A DNA stretch of 64,000 nt from Diprion similis (taxonomy: Eukaryota; Arthropoda; Insecta; Hymenoptera; Diprionidae), in contig NC_060108.1 of the NCBI RefSeq assembly GCF_021155765.1, positions 18,191,025 through 18,255,024 of the forward strand. Direction: 5' to 3'. The notes beneath the pieces were generated by a model, which was given only the letters and a program-made list of their open reading frames with translations, was not told where the DNA came from and ran no database searches. Shown here one piece after another: positions 1 through 12,880 of this stretch. The position numbers were made by a program, and so were the translations under genes. The stretch's first letter is position 1, and each line of letters begins with the position of its first letter.

Positions 1-3000
1 TTACGGCCGAAAAACTCATGATTTTCATCGTCATTTCTCTGCTGCTGGTCCTACGCTGTTTTTGATGTGTTTTTTGAGTTCCTGGTGGTCCAATCACACT
101 AAGGATGGTCATACAAATCGATTTCGAGACGAAAAATTTTCGGCTCCGAAAATGACCAAAAAAGTAAGGCTAACCCCTTTGGAATTTTGGCGAAAATTTC
201 GACGACTTTGAAAAGAGCTGCAATTAATTTTCGCATGCCCCATTTCAACGTAATTTCGCGAGAGAAATCGATTAAGCGCAGTCCCAATACGCTGTGAGCG
301 ATAGCTGAAAAGTTACGGCCGAAAAACTTATGATTTTCATCGTCATTTCTCTGCTGCTGGTCCTACGCTGTTTTTTATGTGTTTTTTGAGTTCCTGGCGG
401 TCCAATTACTCTAAAGATGGTCATACAAATCGATTGCGAGACGAGAAATTTTCGACTCCGAAAATGACCAAAAAAGTAAGGCTAACCCCTTTGGATTTTT
501 GGCGAAAATTTCGACGACTTTAAAAAAAGCTGCAATTAATTTTTGCATGCCCTATTCCGACGTAATTTTGCGAGAGAAATCGATTAAGCGCAGTCCCAAT
601 ACGCTGCGAGCGATAGCTGAAAAGTTACGGCCGAAAAACTCATGATTTTCGTCGTCATTTCTCTGCTGCTGGTCCTACGCTGTTTTTTATGTGTTTTTTG
701 AGTTCCTGGCGGTCCAATTACTCTAAAGATGGTCATACAAATCGATTGCGAGACGAGAAATTTTCGACTCCGAAAATGACCAAAAAAGTAAGGCTAACCC
801 CTTTGGATTTTTGGCGAAAATTTCGACGACTTTGAAAAAAGCTGCAATTAATTTTTGCATGCCCTATTCCGACGTAATTTTGCGAGAGAAATCGATTAAG
901 CGCAGTCCCAATACGCTGCGAGCGATAGCTGAAAAGTTACGGCCGAAAAACTCACGATTTTCACCGACATTTCTCTGCTGCTGGTCCTACGCTGTTTTTG
1001 ATGTGTTTTCTGAGTTCCTGGTGGTCCAATTACACTGAGGATGGTCATACAAATCGATTCCGAGACGAAAAATTTTCGGCTCCGAAAATGACCAAAAAAG
1101 TAAGGCTAACCCCTTTGGAATTTTGGCGAAAATTTCGACGACTCCGAAAAAAGCTGCAATTAATTTTTGAATGCCCTATTCCGACGTAATTTCGCGAGAG
1201 AAATCGATTAAGCGCAGTCCCAATACGCTGCGAGCGATAGCTGAAAAGTTACGGCCGAAAAACTCATGATTTTCATCGTCATTTCTCTGCTGCTGGTCCT
1301 ACGCTGTTTTTTATGTGTTTTTTGAGTTCCTGGCGGTACAATTACTCTAAAGATGGTCATACAAATCGATTGCGAGACGAGAAATTTTCGACTCCAAAAA
1401 TGACCAAAAAAGTAAGGCTAACCCCTTTGGATTTTTGGCGAAAATTTCGACGACTTCGAAAAAAGCTGCAATTAATTTTTGCATGCCCTATTCCGACGTA
1501 ATTTCGCAAGAGAAATCGATTAAGCGCAGTCCCAATACGCTGCGAGCGATAGCTGAAAAGTTACGGCCGAAAAACTAATGATTTTCATCGTCATTTCTCT
1601 GCTGCTGGTCCTACGCTGTTTTTGATGTGTTTTCTGAGTTCCTGGTGGTCCAATTACACTAAGGATGGTCATACAAATCGATTTCGAGACGAAAAATTTT
1701 CGGCTCCGAAAATGACCAAAAAAGTAAGGCTAACCCCTTTGGAATTTTGGCGAAAATTTCGACGACTTTGAAAAGAGCTGCAATTAATTTTCGCATGCCC
1801 TATTCCGACGTAATTTCGCGAGAGAAATCGATTAAGCGCAGTCCCAATACGCTGCGAGCGATAGCTGAAAAGTTACGGCCGAAAAACTCATGATCTTCAT
1901 CGTCATTTCTCTGCTGCTGGTCCTACGCTGTTTTTGATGTGTTTTCTGAGTTCCCGGTGGTTCAATTACACTAAGGATGGTCATCCAAATCGATTCCGAG
2001 ACGAAAAATTTTCGGCTCCGAAAATGACCAAAAAAGTAAGGCTAACCCCTTTGGAATTTTGGCGAAAATTTCGACGACTTTGAAAAGAGCTGCAATTAAT
2101 TTTCGCAAGCCCCATTCCGACGTAATTTCGCGAGAGAAATCGATTAAGCGCAGTCCCAATACGCTGCGAGCGATAGCTGAAAAGTTACGGCCGAAAAACT
2201 CATGATTTTCATCGTCATTTCTCTGCTGCTGGTCCTACGCTGTTTTTGATGTGTTTTTTGAGTTCCTGGTGGTCCAATCACACTAAGGATGGTCATACAA
2301 ATCGATTTCGAGACGAAAAATTTTCGGCTCCGAAAATGACCAAAAAAGTAAGGCTAACCCCTTTGGAATTTTGGCGAAAATTTCGACGACTTTGAAAAGA
2401 GCTGCAATTAATTTTCGCATGCCCCATTTCAACGTAATTTCGCGAGAGAAATCGATTAAGCGCAGTCCCAATACGCTGTGAGCGATAGCTGAAAAGTTAC
2501 GGCCGAAAAACTCATGATTTTCATCGTCATTTCTCTGCTGCTGGTCCTACGCTGTTTTTTATGTGTTTTTTGAGTTCCTGGCGGTCCAATTACTCTAAAG
2601 ATGGTCATACAAATCGATTGCGAGACGAGAAATTTTCGACTCCGAAAATGACCAAAAAAGTAAGGCTAACCCCTTTGGATTTTTGGCGAAAATTTCGACG
2701 ACTTTAAAAAAAGCTGCAATTAATTTTTGCATGCCCTATTCCGACGTAATTTTGCGAGAGAAATCGATTAAGCGCAGTCCCAATACGCTGCGAGCGATAG
2801 CTGAAAAGTTACGGCCGAAAAACTCATGATTTTCGTCGTCATTTCTCTGCTGCTGGTCCTACGCTGTTTTTTATGTGTTTTTTGAGTTCCTGGCGGTCCA
2901 ATTACTCTAAAGATGGTCATACAAATCGATTGCGAGACGAGAAATTTTCGACTCCGAAAATGACCAAAAAAGTAAGGCTAACCCCTTTGGATTTTTGGCG

Positions 3001-6000
3001 AAAATTTCGACGACTTTGAAAAAAGCTGCAATTAATTTTTGCATGCCCTATTCCGACGTAATTTTGCGAGAGAAATCGATTAAGCGCAGTCCCAATACGC
3101 TGCGAGCGATAGCTGAAAAGTTACGGCCGAAAAACTCACGATTTTCACCGACATTTCTCTGCTGCTGGTCCTACGCTGTTTTTGATGTGTTTTCTGAGTT
3201 CCTGGTGGTCCAATTACACTGAGGATGGTCATACAAATCGATTCCGAGACGAAAAATTTTCGGCTCCGAAAATGACCAAAAAAGTAAGGCTAACCCCTTT
3301 GGAATTTTGGCGAAAATTTCGACGACTTCGAAAAAAGCTGCAATTAATTTTTGAATGCCCTATTCCGACGTAATTTCGCGAGAGAAATCGATTAAGCGCA
3401 GTCCCAATACGCTGCGAGCGATAGCTGAAAAGTTACGGCCGAAAAACTCATGATTTTCATCGTCATTTCTCTGCTGCTGGTCCTACGCTGTTTTTTATGT
3501 GTTTTTTGAGTTCCTGGCGGTACAATTACTCTAAAGATGGTCATACAAATCGATTGCGAGACGAGAAATTTTCGACTCCAAAAATGACCAAAAAAGTAAG
3601 GCTAACCCCTTTGGATTTTTGGCGAAAATTTCGACGACTTCGAAAAAAGCTGCAATTAATTTTTGCATGCCCTATTCCGACGTAATTTCGCAAGAGAAAT
3701 CGATTAAGCGCAGTCCCAATACGCTGCGAGCGATAGCTGAAAAGATACGGCCGAAAAACTCACGATTTTCACCGTCATTTCTCTGCTGCTGGTCCTACGC
3801 TGCTTTTGATGTGTTTTCTGAGTTCCTGGTGGTTCAATTACACTAAGGATGGTCATACAAATCGATTCCGAGACGAAAAATTTTCAGCTCCGAAAATGAC
3901 CAAAAAAGTAAGGCTAACCCCTTTGGAATTTTGGCGAAAATTTCGACGACTTCGAAAAGAGCTGCAATTAATTTTCGCATGCCCTATTCCGACGTAATTT
4001 TGCGAGAGAAATCGATTAAGCGCAGTCCCAATACGCTGCGAGCGATAGCTGAAAAGTTACGGCCGAAAAACTAATGATTTTCATCGTCATTTCTCTGCTG
4101 CTGGTCCTACGCTGTTTTGATGTGTTTTCTGAGTTCCTGGTGGTCCAATTACACTAAGGATGGTCATACAAATCGATTTCGAGACGAAAAATTTTCGGTT
4201 CCGAAAATGACCAAAAAAGTAAGGCTAACCCCTTTGGAATTTTGGCGAAAATTTCGACGACTTTGAAAAGAGCTGCAATTAATTTTCGCATGCCCTATTC
4301 CGACGGAATTTTGCGAGAGAAATCGATTAAGCGCAGTCCCAATACGCTGCGAGCGATAGCTGAAAAGTTACGGCCGAAAAACTCATGATTTTCATCGTCA
4401 TTTCTCTGCTGCTGGTCCTACACTGTTTTTGATGTGTTTTCTGAGTTCCCGGTGGCCCAATTACACTAAGGATGGTCATCCAAATCGATTCCGAGACGAA
4501 AAATTTTCGGCTCCGAAAATGACCAAAAAAGTAAGGCTAACCCCTTCGGAATTTTGGCGAAAATTTCGACGACTTTGAAAAGAGCTGCAATTAATTTTCG
4601 CATGCCCTATTCCGACGGAATTTTGCGAGAGAAATCGATTAAGCGCAGTCCCAATACGCTGCGAGCGATAGCTGAAAAGTTACGGCCGAAAAACTCATGA
4701 TTTTCGTCGTCATTTCTCTGCTGCTGGTCCTACGCTGTTTTTTATGTGTTTTTTGAGTTTCTGGCGGTCTAATTACTCTAAAGATGGTCATACAAATCGA
4801 TTGCGAGACGAGAAATTTTCGACTCCGAAAATGACCAAAAAAGTAAGGCTAACCCCTTTGGATTTTTGGCGAAAATTTCGACGACTTTGAAAAAAGCTGC
4901 AATTAATTTTTGCATGCCCTATTCCGACGTAATTTCGCAAGAGAAATCGATTAAGCGCAGTCCCAATACGCTGCGAGCGATAGCTGAAAAGATACGGCCG
5001 AAAAACTCACGATTTTCACCGTCATTTCTCTGCTGCTGGTCCTACGCTGCTTTTGATGTGTTTTCTGAATTCCTGGTGGTTCAATTACACTAAGGATGGT
5101 CATACAAATCGATTCCGAGACGAAAAATTTTCAGCTCCGAAAATGACCAAAAAAGTAAGGCTAACCCCTTTGGAATTTTGGCGAAAATTCCGACGACTTC
5201 GAAAAGAGCTGCAATTAATTTTCGCATGCCCTATTCCGACGTAATTTTGCGAGAGAAATCGATTAAGCGCAGTCCCAATACGCTGCGAGCGATAGCTGAA
5301 AAGTTACGGCCGAAAAACTAATGATTTTCATCGTTATTTCTCTGCTGCTGGTCCTACGCTGTTTTTGATGTGTTTTCTGAGTTCCTGGTGGTTCAATTAC
5401 ACTAAGGATGGTCATACAAATCGATTTCGAGACGAAAAATTTTCGGTTCCGAAAATGACCAAAAAAGTAAGGCTAACCCCTTTGGAATTTTGGCGAAAAT
5501 TTCGACGACTTTGAAAAGAGCTGCAATTAATTTTCGCATGCCCTATTCCGACGGAATTTTGCGAGAGAAATCGATTAAGCGCAGTCCCAATACGCTGCGA
5601 GCGATAGCTGAAAAGTTACGGCCGAAAAACTCATGATTTTCATCGTCATTTCTCTGCTGCTGGTCCTACGCTGTTTTTGATGTGTTTTTTGAGTTTCTGG
5701 CGGTCTAATTACTCTAAAGATGGTCATACAAATCGATTGCGAGACGAGAAATTTTCGACTCCGAAAATGACCAAAAAAGTAAGGCTAACCCCTTTGGATT
5801 TTTGGCGAAAATTTCGACGACTTTGAAAAAAGCTGCAATTAATTTTTGCATGCCCTATTCCGACGTAATTTCGCAAGAGAAATCGATTAAGCGCAGTCCC
5901 AATACGCTGCGAGCGATAGCTGAAAAGATACGGCCGAAAAACTCACGATTTTCACCGTCATTTCTCTGCTGCTGGTCCTACGCTGCTTTTGATGTGTTTT

Positions 6001-9000
6001 CTGAGTTCCTGGTGGTTCAATTACACTAAGGATGGTCATACAAATCGATTCCGAGACGAAAAATTTTCAGCTCCGAAAATGACCAAAAAAGTAAGGCTAA
6101 CCCCTTTGGAATTTTGGCGAAAATTTCGACGACTTCGAAAAGAGCTGCAATTAATTTTCGCATGCCCTATTCCGACGTAATTTTGCGAGAGAAATCGATT
6201 AAGCGCAGTCCCAATACGCTGCGAGCGATAGCTGAAAAGTTACGGCCGAAAAACTAATGATTTTCATCGTCATTTCTCTGCTGCTGGTCCTACGCTGTTT
6301 TTGATGTGTTTTCTGAGTTCCTGGTGGTCCAATTACACTAAGGATGGTCATACAAATCGATTTCGAGACGAAAAATTTTCGGTTCCGAAAATGACCAAAA
6401 AAGTAAGGCTAACCCCTTTGGAATTTTGGCGAAAATTTCGACGACTTTGAAAAGAGCTGCAATTAATTTTCGCATGCCCTATTCCGACGGAATTTTGCGA
6501 GAGAAATCGATTAAGCGCAGTCCCAATACGCTGCGAGCGATAGCTGAAAAGTTACGGCCGAAAAACTCATGATTTTCATCGTCATTTCTCTGCTGCTGGT
6601 CCTACGCTGTTTTTGATGTGTTTTCTGAGTTCCCGGTGGCCCAATTACACTAAGGATGGTCATCCAAATCGATTCCGAGACGAAAAATTTTCGGCTCCGA
6701 AAATGACCAAAAAAGTAAGGCTAACCCCTTCGGAATTTTGGCGAAAATTTCGACGACTTTGAAAAGAGCTGCAATTAATTTTCGCAAGCCCCATTCCGAC
6801 GTAATTTCGCGAGAGAAATCGATTAAGCGCAGTCCCAATACGCTGCGAGCGATAGCTGAAAAGTTACGGCCGAAAAACTCATGATTTTCATCGTCATTTC
6901 TCTGCTGCTGGTCCTACGCTGTTTTTGATGTGTTTTCTGAGTTCCTGGTGGTTCAATTACACTAAGGATGGTCATACAAATCGATTTCGAGACGAAAAAT
7001 TTTCGGCTCCGAAAATGACCAAAAAAGTAAGGCTAACCCCTTTGGAATTTTGGCGAAAATTTCGACGACTTTGAAAAGAGCTGCAATTAATTTTCGCATG
7101 CCCTATTCCGACGTAATTTCGCGAGAGAAATCGATTAAGCGCAGTCCCAATACGCTGCGAGCGATAGCTGAAAAGTTACGGCCGAAAAACTCATGATTTT
7201 CATCGTCATTTCTCTGCTGCTGGTCCTACGCTGTTTTTTATGTGCTTTCTGAGTTCCTGGCGGTCCAATTACTCTAAAGACGGTCATACAAATCGATTGC
7301 GAGACGAGAAATTGTCGACTCCGAAAATGACCAAAAAAGTAAGGCTAACCCCTTTGGATTTTTGGCGAAAATTTCGACGACTTCGAAAAAAGCTGCAATT
7401 AATTTTTGCATGCCCCATTCCGACGTAATTTTGCGAGAGAAATCGATTAAGCGCAGTCCTAATACGCTGCGAGCGATAGCTGAAAAGTTACGGCCGAAAA
7501 ACTCATGATTTTCGTCGTCATTTCTCTGCTGCTGGTCCTACGCTGTTTTTTATGTGTTTTTTGAGTTCCTGGCGGTCCAATTACTCTAAAGATGGTCATA
7601 CAAATCGATTGCGAGACGAGAAATTTTCGACTCCGAAAATGATCAAAAAAGTAAGGCTTACCCCTTTGGAATTTTGGCGAAAATTTCGACGACTTTGAAA
7701 AGAGCTGCAATTAATTTTCGCATGCCCTATTCCGACGTAATTTCGCGAGAGAAATCGATTAAGCGCAGTCCCAATACGCTGCGAGCGATAGCTGAAAAGT
7801 TACGGCCGAAAAACTCATGATTTTCATCGTCATTTCTCTGCTGCTGGTCCTACGCTGTTTTTTATGTGTTTTTTGAGTTCCTGGCGGTCCAATTACTCTA
7901 AAGATGGTCATACAAATCGATTGCGAGACGAGAAATTTTCGACTCCGAAAATGACCAAAAAAGTAAGGCTAACCCCTTTGGATTTTTGGCGAAAATTTCG
8001 ACGACTTTGAAAAAAGCTGCAATTAATTTTTGCATGCCCTATTCCGACGTAATTTTGCGAGAGAAATCGATTAAGCGCAGTCCCAATACGCTGCGAGCGA
8101 TAGCTGAAAAGTTACGGCCGAAAAACTCATGATTTTCGTCGTCATTTCTCTGCTGCTGGTCCTACGCTGTTTTTTATGTGTTTTTTGAGTTCCTGGCGGT
8201 CCAATTACTCTAAAGATGGTCATACAAATCGATTGCGAGACGAGAAATTTTCGACTCCGAAAATGACCAAAAAAGTAAGGCTAACCCCTTTGGATTTTTG
8301 GCGAAAATTTCGACGACTTTGAAAAAAGCTGCAATTAATTTTTGCATGCCCTATTCCGACGTAATTTTGCGAGAGAAATCGATTAAGCGCAGTCCCAATA
8401 CGCTGCGAGCGATAGCTGAAAAGTTACGGCCGAAAAACTCACGATTTTCACCGTCATTTCTCTGCTGCTGGTCCTACGCTGTTTTTGATGTGTTTTCTGA
8501 GTTCCTGGTGGTCCAATTACACTGAGGATGGTCATACAAATCGATTCCGAGACGAAAAATTTTCGGCTCCGAAAATGACCAAAAAAGTAAGGCTAACCCC
8601 TTTGGAATTTTGGCGAAAATTTCGACGACTTCGAAAAAAGCTGCAATTAATTTTTGCATGCCCTATTCCGACGTAATTTCGCGAGAGAAATCGATTAAGC
8701 GCAGTCCCAATACGCTGCGAGCGATAGCTGAAAAGTTACGGCCGAAAAACTCATGATTTTCATCGTCATTTCTCTGCTGCTGGTCCTACGCTGTTTTTTA
8801 TGTGTTTTTTGAGTTCCTGGCGGTCCAATTACACTAAGGATGGTCATACAAATCGATTCCAAGACGAAAAATTTTCGGCTTCGAAAATGACCAAAAAAGT
8901 AAGGCTAACCCCTTTGGAATTTTGGCGAAAATTTCGACGACTTTGAAAAGAGCTGCAATTAATTTTCGCATGCCCTATTCCGACGTAATTTTGCGAGAGA

Positions 9001-11543
9001 AATCAATTAAGCGCAGTCCCAATACGCTGCGAGCGATAGCTGAAAAGTTACGGCCGAAAAACTCATGATTTTCATCGTCATTTCTCTGCTGCTGGTCCTA
9101 CGCTGTTTTTGATGTGTTTTCTGAGTTCCTGGTGGTCCAATTACACTAAGGATGGTCATACAAATCGATTTCGAGACGAAAAATTTTCGGCTCTGAAAAT
9201 GACCAAAAAAGTAAGGCTAACCCCTTTGGAATTTTGGCGAAAATTTCGACGACTTTGAAAAGAGCTGCAATTAATTTTCGCATGCCCCATTCCGACGTAA
9301 TTTCGCGAGAGAAATCGATTAAGCGCAGTCCCAATACGCTGCGAGCGATAGCTGAAAAGTTACGGCCGAAAAACTCATGATTTTCGTCGTCATTTCTCTG
9401 CTGCTGGTCCTACGCTGTTTTTTATGTGTTTTTTGAGTTTCTGGCGGTCTAATTACTCTAAAGATGGTCATACAAATCGATTGCGAGACGAGAACTTTTC
9501 GACTCCGAAAATGACCAAAAAAGTAAGGCTAACCCCTTTGGATTTTTGGCGAAAATTTCGACGACTTTGAAAAAAGCTGCAATTAATTTTTGCATGCCCT
9601 ATTCCGACGTAATTTCGCAAGAGAAATCGATTAAGCGCAGTCCCAATACGCTGCGAGCGATAGCTGAAAAGTTACGGCCGAAAAACTAATGATTTTCATC
9701 GTCATTTCTCTGCTGCTGGTCCTACGCTGTTTTTGATGTGTTTTCTGAGTTCCCGGTGGCCCAATTACACTAAGGATGGTCATCCAAATCGATTCCGAGA
9801 CGAAAAATTTTCGGCTCCGAAAATGACCAAAAAAGTAAGGCTAACCCCTTTGGAATTTTGGCGAAAATTTCGACGACTTTGAAAAGAGCTGCAATTAATT
9901 TTCGCAAGCCCCATTCCGACGTAATTTCGCGAGAGAAATCGATTAAGCGCAGTCCCAATACGCTGCGAGCGATAGCTGAAAAGTTACGGCCGAAAAACTC
10001 ATGATTTTCATCGTCATTTCTCTGCTGCTGGTCCTACGCTGTTTTTGATGTGTTTTCTGAGTTCCTGGTGGTTCAATTACACTAAGGATGGTCATACAAA
10101 TCGATTTCGAGACGAAAAATTTTCGGCTCCGAAAATGACCAAAAAAGTAAGGCTAACCCCTTTGGAATTTTGGCGAAAATTTCGACGACTTTGAAAAGAG
10201 CTGCAATTAATTTTCGCATGCCCTATTCCGACGTAATTTCGCGAGAGAAATCGATTAAGCGCAGTCCCAATACGCTGCGAGCGATAGCTGAAAAGTTACG
10301 GCCGAAAAACTCATGATTTTCATCGTCATTTCTCTGCTGCTGGTCCTACGCTGTTTTTTATGTGCTTTCTGAGTTCCTGGCGGTCCAATTACTCTAAAGA
10401 CGGTCATACAAATCGATTGCGAGACGAGAAATTCTCGACTCCGAAAATGACCAAAAAAGTAAGGCTAACCCCTTTGGATTTTTGGCGAAAATTTCGACGA
10501 CTTCGAAAAAAGCTGCAATTAATTTTTGCATGCCCCATTCCGACGTAATTTTGCGAGAGAAATCGATTAAGCGCAGTCCCAATACGCTGCGAGCGATAGC
10601 TGAAAAGTTACGGCCGAAAAACTCATGATTTTCGTCGTCATTTCTCTGCTGCTGGTCCTACGCTGTTTTTTATGTGTTTTTTGAGTTCCTGGCGGTCCAA
10701 TTACTCTAAAGATGGTCATACAAATCGATTGCGAGACGAGAAATTTTCGACTCCGAAAATGACCAAAAAAGTAAGGCTAACCCCTTTGGAATTTTGGCGA
10801 AAATTTCGACGACTTTGAAAAGAGCTGCAATTAATTTTCGCATGCCCTATTCCGACGTAATTTCGCGAGAGAAATCGATTAAGCGCAGTCCCAATACGCT
10901 GCGAGCGATAGCTGAAAAGTTACGGCCGAAAAACTCATGATTTTCATCGTCATTTCTCTGCTGCTGGTCCTACGCTGTTTTTTATGTGTTTTTTGAGTTC
11001 CTGGCGGTCCAATTACTCTAAAGATGGTCATACAAATCGATTGCGAGACGAGAAATTTTCGACTCCGAAAATGACCAAAAAAGTAAGGCTAACCCCTTTG
11101 GATTTTTGGCGAAAATTTCGACGACTCTGAAAAAAGCTGCAATTAATTTTTGCATGCCCTATTCCGACGTAATTTTGCGAGAGAAATCGATTAAGCGCAG
11201 TCCCAATACGCTGCGAGCGATAGCTGAAAAGTTACGGCCGAAAAACTCATGATTTTCACCGTCATTTCTCTGCTGCTGGTCCTACGCTGTTTTTGATGTG
11301 TTTTCTGAGTTCCTGGTGGTCCAATTACTCCAAGGATGGTCATACAAATCGATTTCGAGACGAAAACCTTTCGGCTCCGAAAATGACCAAAAAAGTAAGG
11401 CTAACCCCTTTGGATTTTTGGCGAAAATTTCGACGACTTTGAAAAAAGCTGCAATTAATTTACGCATGCCCCATTCCGAGGTAATTTTGCGAGAGAAATC
11501 GATTAAGCGCAGTCCTAATACGCTGGGAGCAACGGCTTAAAAG
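1..11543. repeat. 312-bp satellite DNA array, 37 monomers
   Basis: Head-to-tail tandem array with an exact 312-bp period: the anchor TTACGGCCGA recurs at 1, 313, 625, 937, 1249 and 1561, and so on to about 11,232. There are 37 monomers; one carries a single-base deletion near 4,114. Position 1 is already inside the array, so it continues to the left. Monomers fall into two linked-SNP types. Type A has TTTTTTATGTG, GGCGGTCCAATTACTC, GATTGCGAGACGAG and GGATTTTTGG. Type B has TTTTTGATGTG, GGTGGTCCAATTACAC, GATTCCGAGACGAAA and GGAATTTTGG. Short ORFs occur on both strands of most monomers. They recur with the repeat period and overlap one another, so I do not call them genes. The array probably belongs to pericentromeric or other heterochromatic satellite, which is inference. 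Confidence 0.98.
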
Positions 11544-11560
11544 TTACAGCTAAAAAACTA
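11232..11560. repeat. Terminal, partly degenerate satellite monomer and array edge
   Basis: The last full monomer runs from 11,232 to 11,543 and has more private changes than its neighbours (AAAACCTTTCGG, TACTCCAAGG, TACGCATGCC). The next anchor is altered to TTACAGCTAAAAAAC at 11,544, and similarity stops within about 20 bp. This is the junction between the satellite and unique DNA. Confidence 0.85.
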
Positions 11561-12569
11561 CAAAAACAAACTACCAAGAAATTGTATTTTCTCTTAATGT
11601 CTTCTATTACGCTGAGGTTTTATTCGCATTTTTCATGAAGTGTTACTATTAACAAAAAGTAGTCTCATGGTGTACCTTTCAAAAAAAGTGTATTCATTCC
11701 GCTACTGACATTGAATACTATTAAGAAAAACTGCACTTTCCATCACATATGCTAGGATATTCCATTTCAACGAATTCCGATGAAACTTTACTAATTCATT
11801 CATCTACGGTGCAATCGTTACATAAGTCAACACGATTATCATCGCTTATTGGTTGTAAGCAAAATGGAGATTGCAATGTAGTTTTCTTTTGGGCTTTGCG
11901 TAAGGGCATAGTATACACCTTGCTTCCTCAAATAATTTTGGTGGTTCACGTTCTAGGACAGTATGAAGATTTTCTCCAAGAATATGCAGAATGCTTTCAT
12001 GTAGGTATATCAATATGAACCGTAACATTCTCTAGTTTGTCTCACAAGTACGGTTCAAGTAGATAACAAACAAGCTGCGTTATAGCACTCTGCATTTGCG
12101 CTTCATTTGTTTGCGCATACTTGTAAACAATGCTTCCAAGTATAGAAAATTCTTGAAGTTATTTGCTCTTAATCAAGCATGCTGAAAAAAAATTGCTTCG
12201 GCCATCACCTTGTTGCATGAGCAAATCAACACTTCGTATGTATCAGGATCAAATTGACCCCAACCGTTCTTCACACGACACTAAACATCTACTGCGAAGA
12301 GACCTAATGAGAATATTTCAACGTACATTTAGGACCCCAAGTTACCAGTAGAGGGCCTCAGGCCCACCAATCCACAGACAGTCCCCGACCAAAATAGATG
12401 TAAGGGTCAAATTGACGCTTAGTGTTCTTGAAGGATTAGATCAATTCTGAGGTAAACAGTTTTTGACTGTAAAATTGCAGAAATACGACAGCTAGCTACA
12501 TTTACCGCAAAAGCTGCATTAAGTTTTAAGTATCAGGCAAAAAACGAAAAATTCCGTAGTATCATCTCA
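11560..12569. other. Non-genic stretch between satellite and relic monomer
   Basis: AT-rich unique-looking DNA. The only ORF of note runs on the plus strand from an ATG at 11,749 to 12,018 (89 codons); it has no motif that I recognise and overlaps an equally long antisense ORF, so I do not call it. No RNA gene or clear mobile-element terminus was seen. Confidence 0.6.
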
Positions 12570-12880
12570 GTTGTTGGTTTTGTGATCTTCTTCACATCTA
12601 TTCAATTTCTGAAGGTTCAAGTAGTGGTAAAAGGCTCACTCAAACCAATACCTAGACGAAAAATCTGGGACCCGAAAAATCAAAAATATTCGAACGCTAT
12701 TTCCTTGCAACTTCTGCAAAAATTTGGACAGAATTCGAAAAACGCTATAATCAATTGTTGTATACACTACGTTAGCGTAATTGTGCAAAGGAAAATGTTC
12801 GAGAATAGTTCTACTCCAGTACGATCCATTATTCTGAAGTTACGGAAAAACACAGAAATCCTGTCGTATTTCTGAATCGG
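12570..12880 (+). repeat. Isolated, diverged copy of the satellite monomer
   Basis: Aligning this stretch with the 312-bp monomer gives a collinear match with conserved spacing: AGACGAAAAAT, then CCGAAAA, AAAATTT, ATTCGAAAA, a GTAATTGTGC against GTAATTTTGC segment, and finally GAAGTTACGG followed by AAAAAC. It lies about 1 kb from the array in the same orientation. One frame is open for 97 codons (12,582-12,875) and corresponds to the longest open frame of the array monomers. The identity is well below that between array monomers, so it is either an old outlier or an ancestral sequence. Confidence 0.75.

Noticed and set aside
99-11540. Dozens of 60-90-codon ORFs on both strands of the satellite
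   Set aside because: They recur with the 312-bp period, overlap each other on both strands and follow monomer variants. They are a result of the repeat's low stop density, not separate genes.
1-11543. Possible CRISPR-like or rDNA spacer array
   Set aside because: There are no short repeats with unique spacers and no rRNA sequence. It is a contiguous satellite with a 312-bp monomer.
11749-12018. 89-codon ORF between the array and NOB1
   Set aside because: It has an ATG but no recognisable motif and an equally long antisense ORF; not enough to call a gene.
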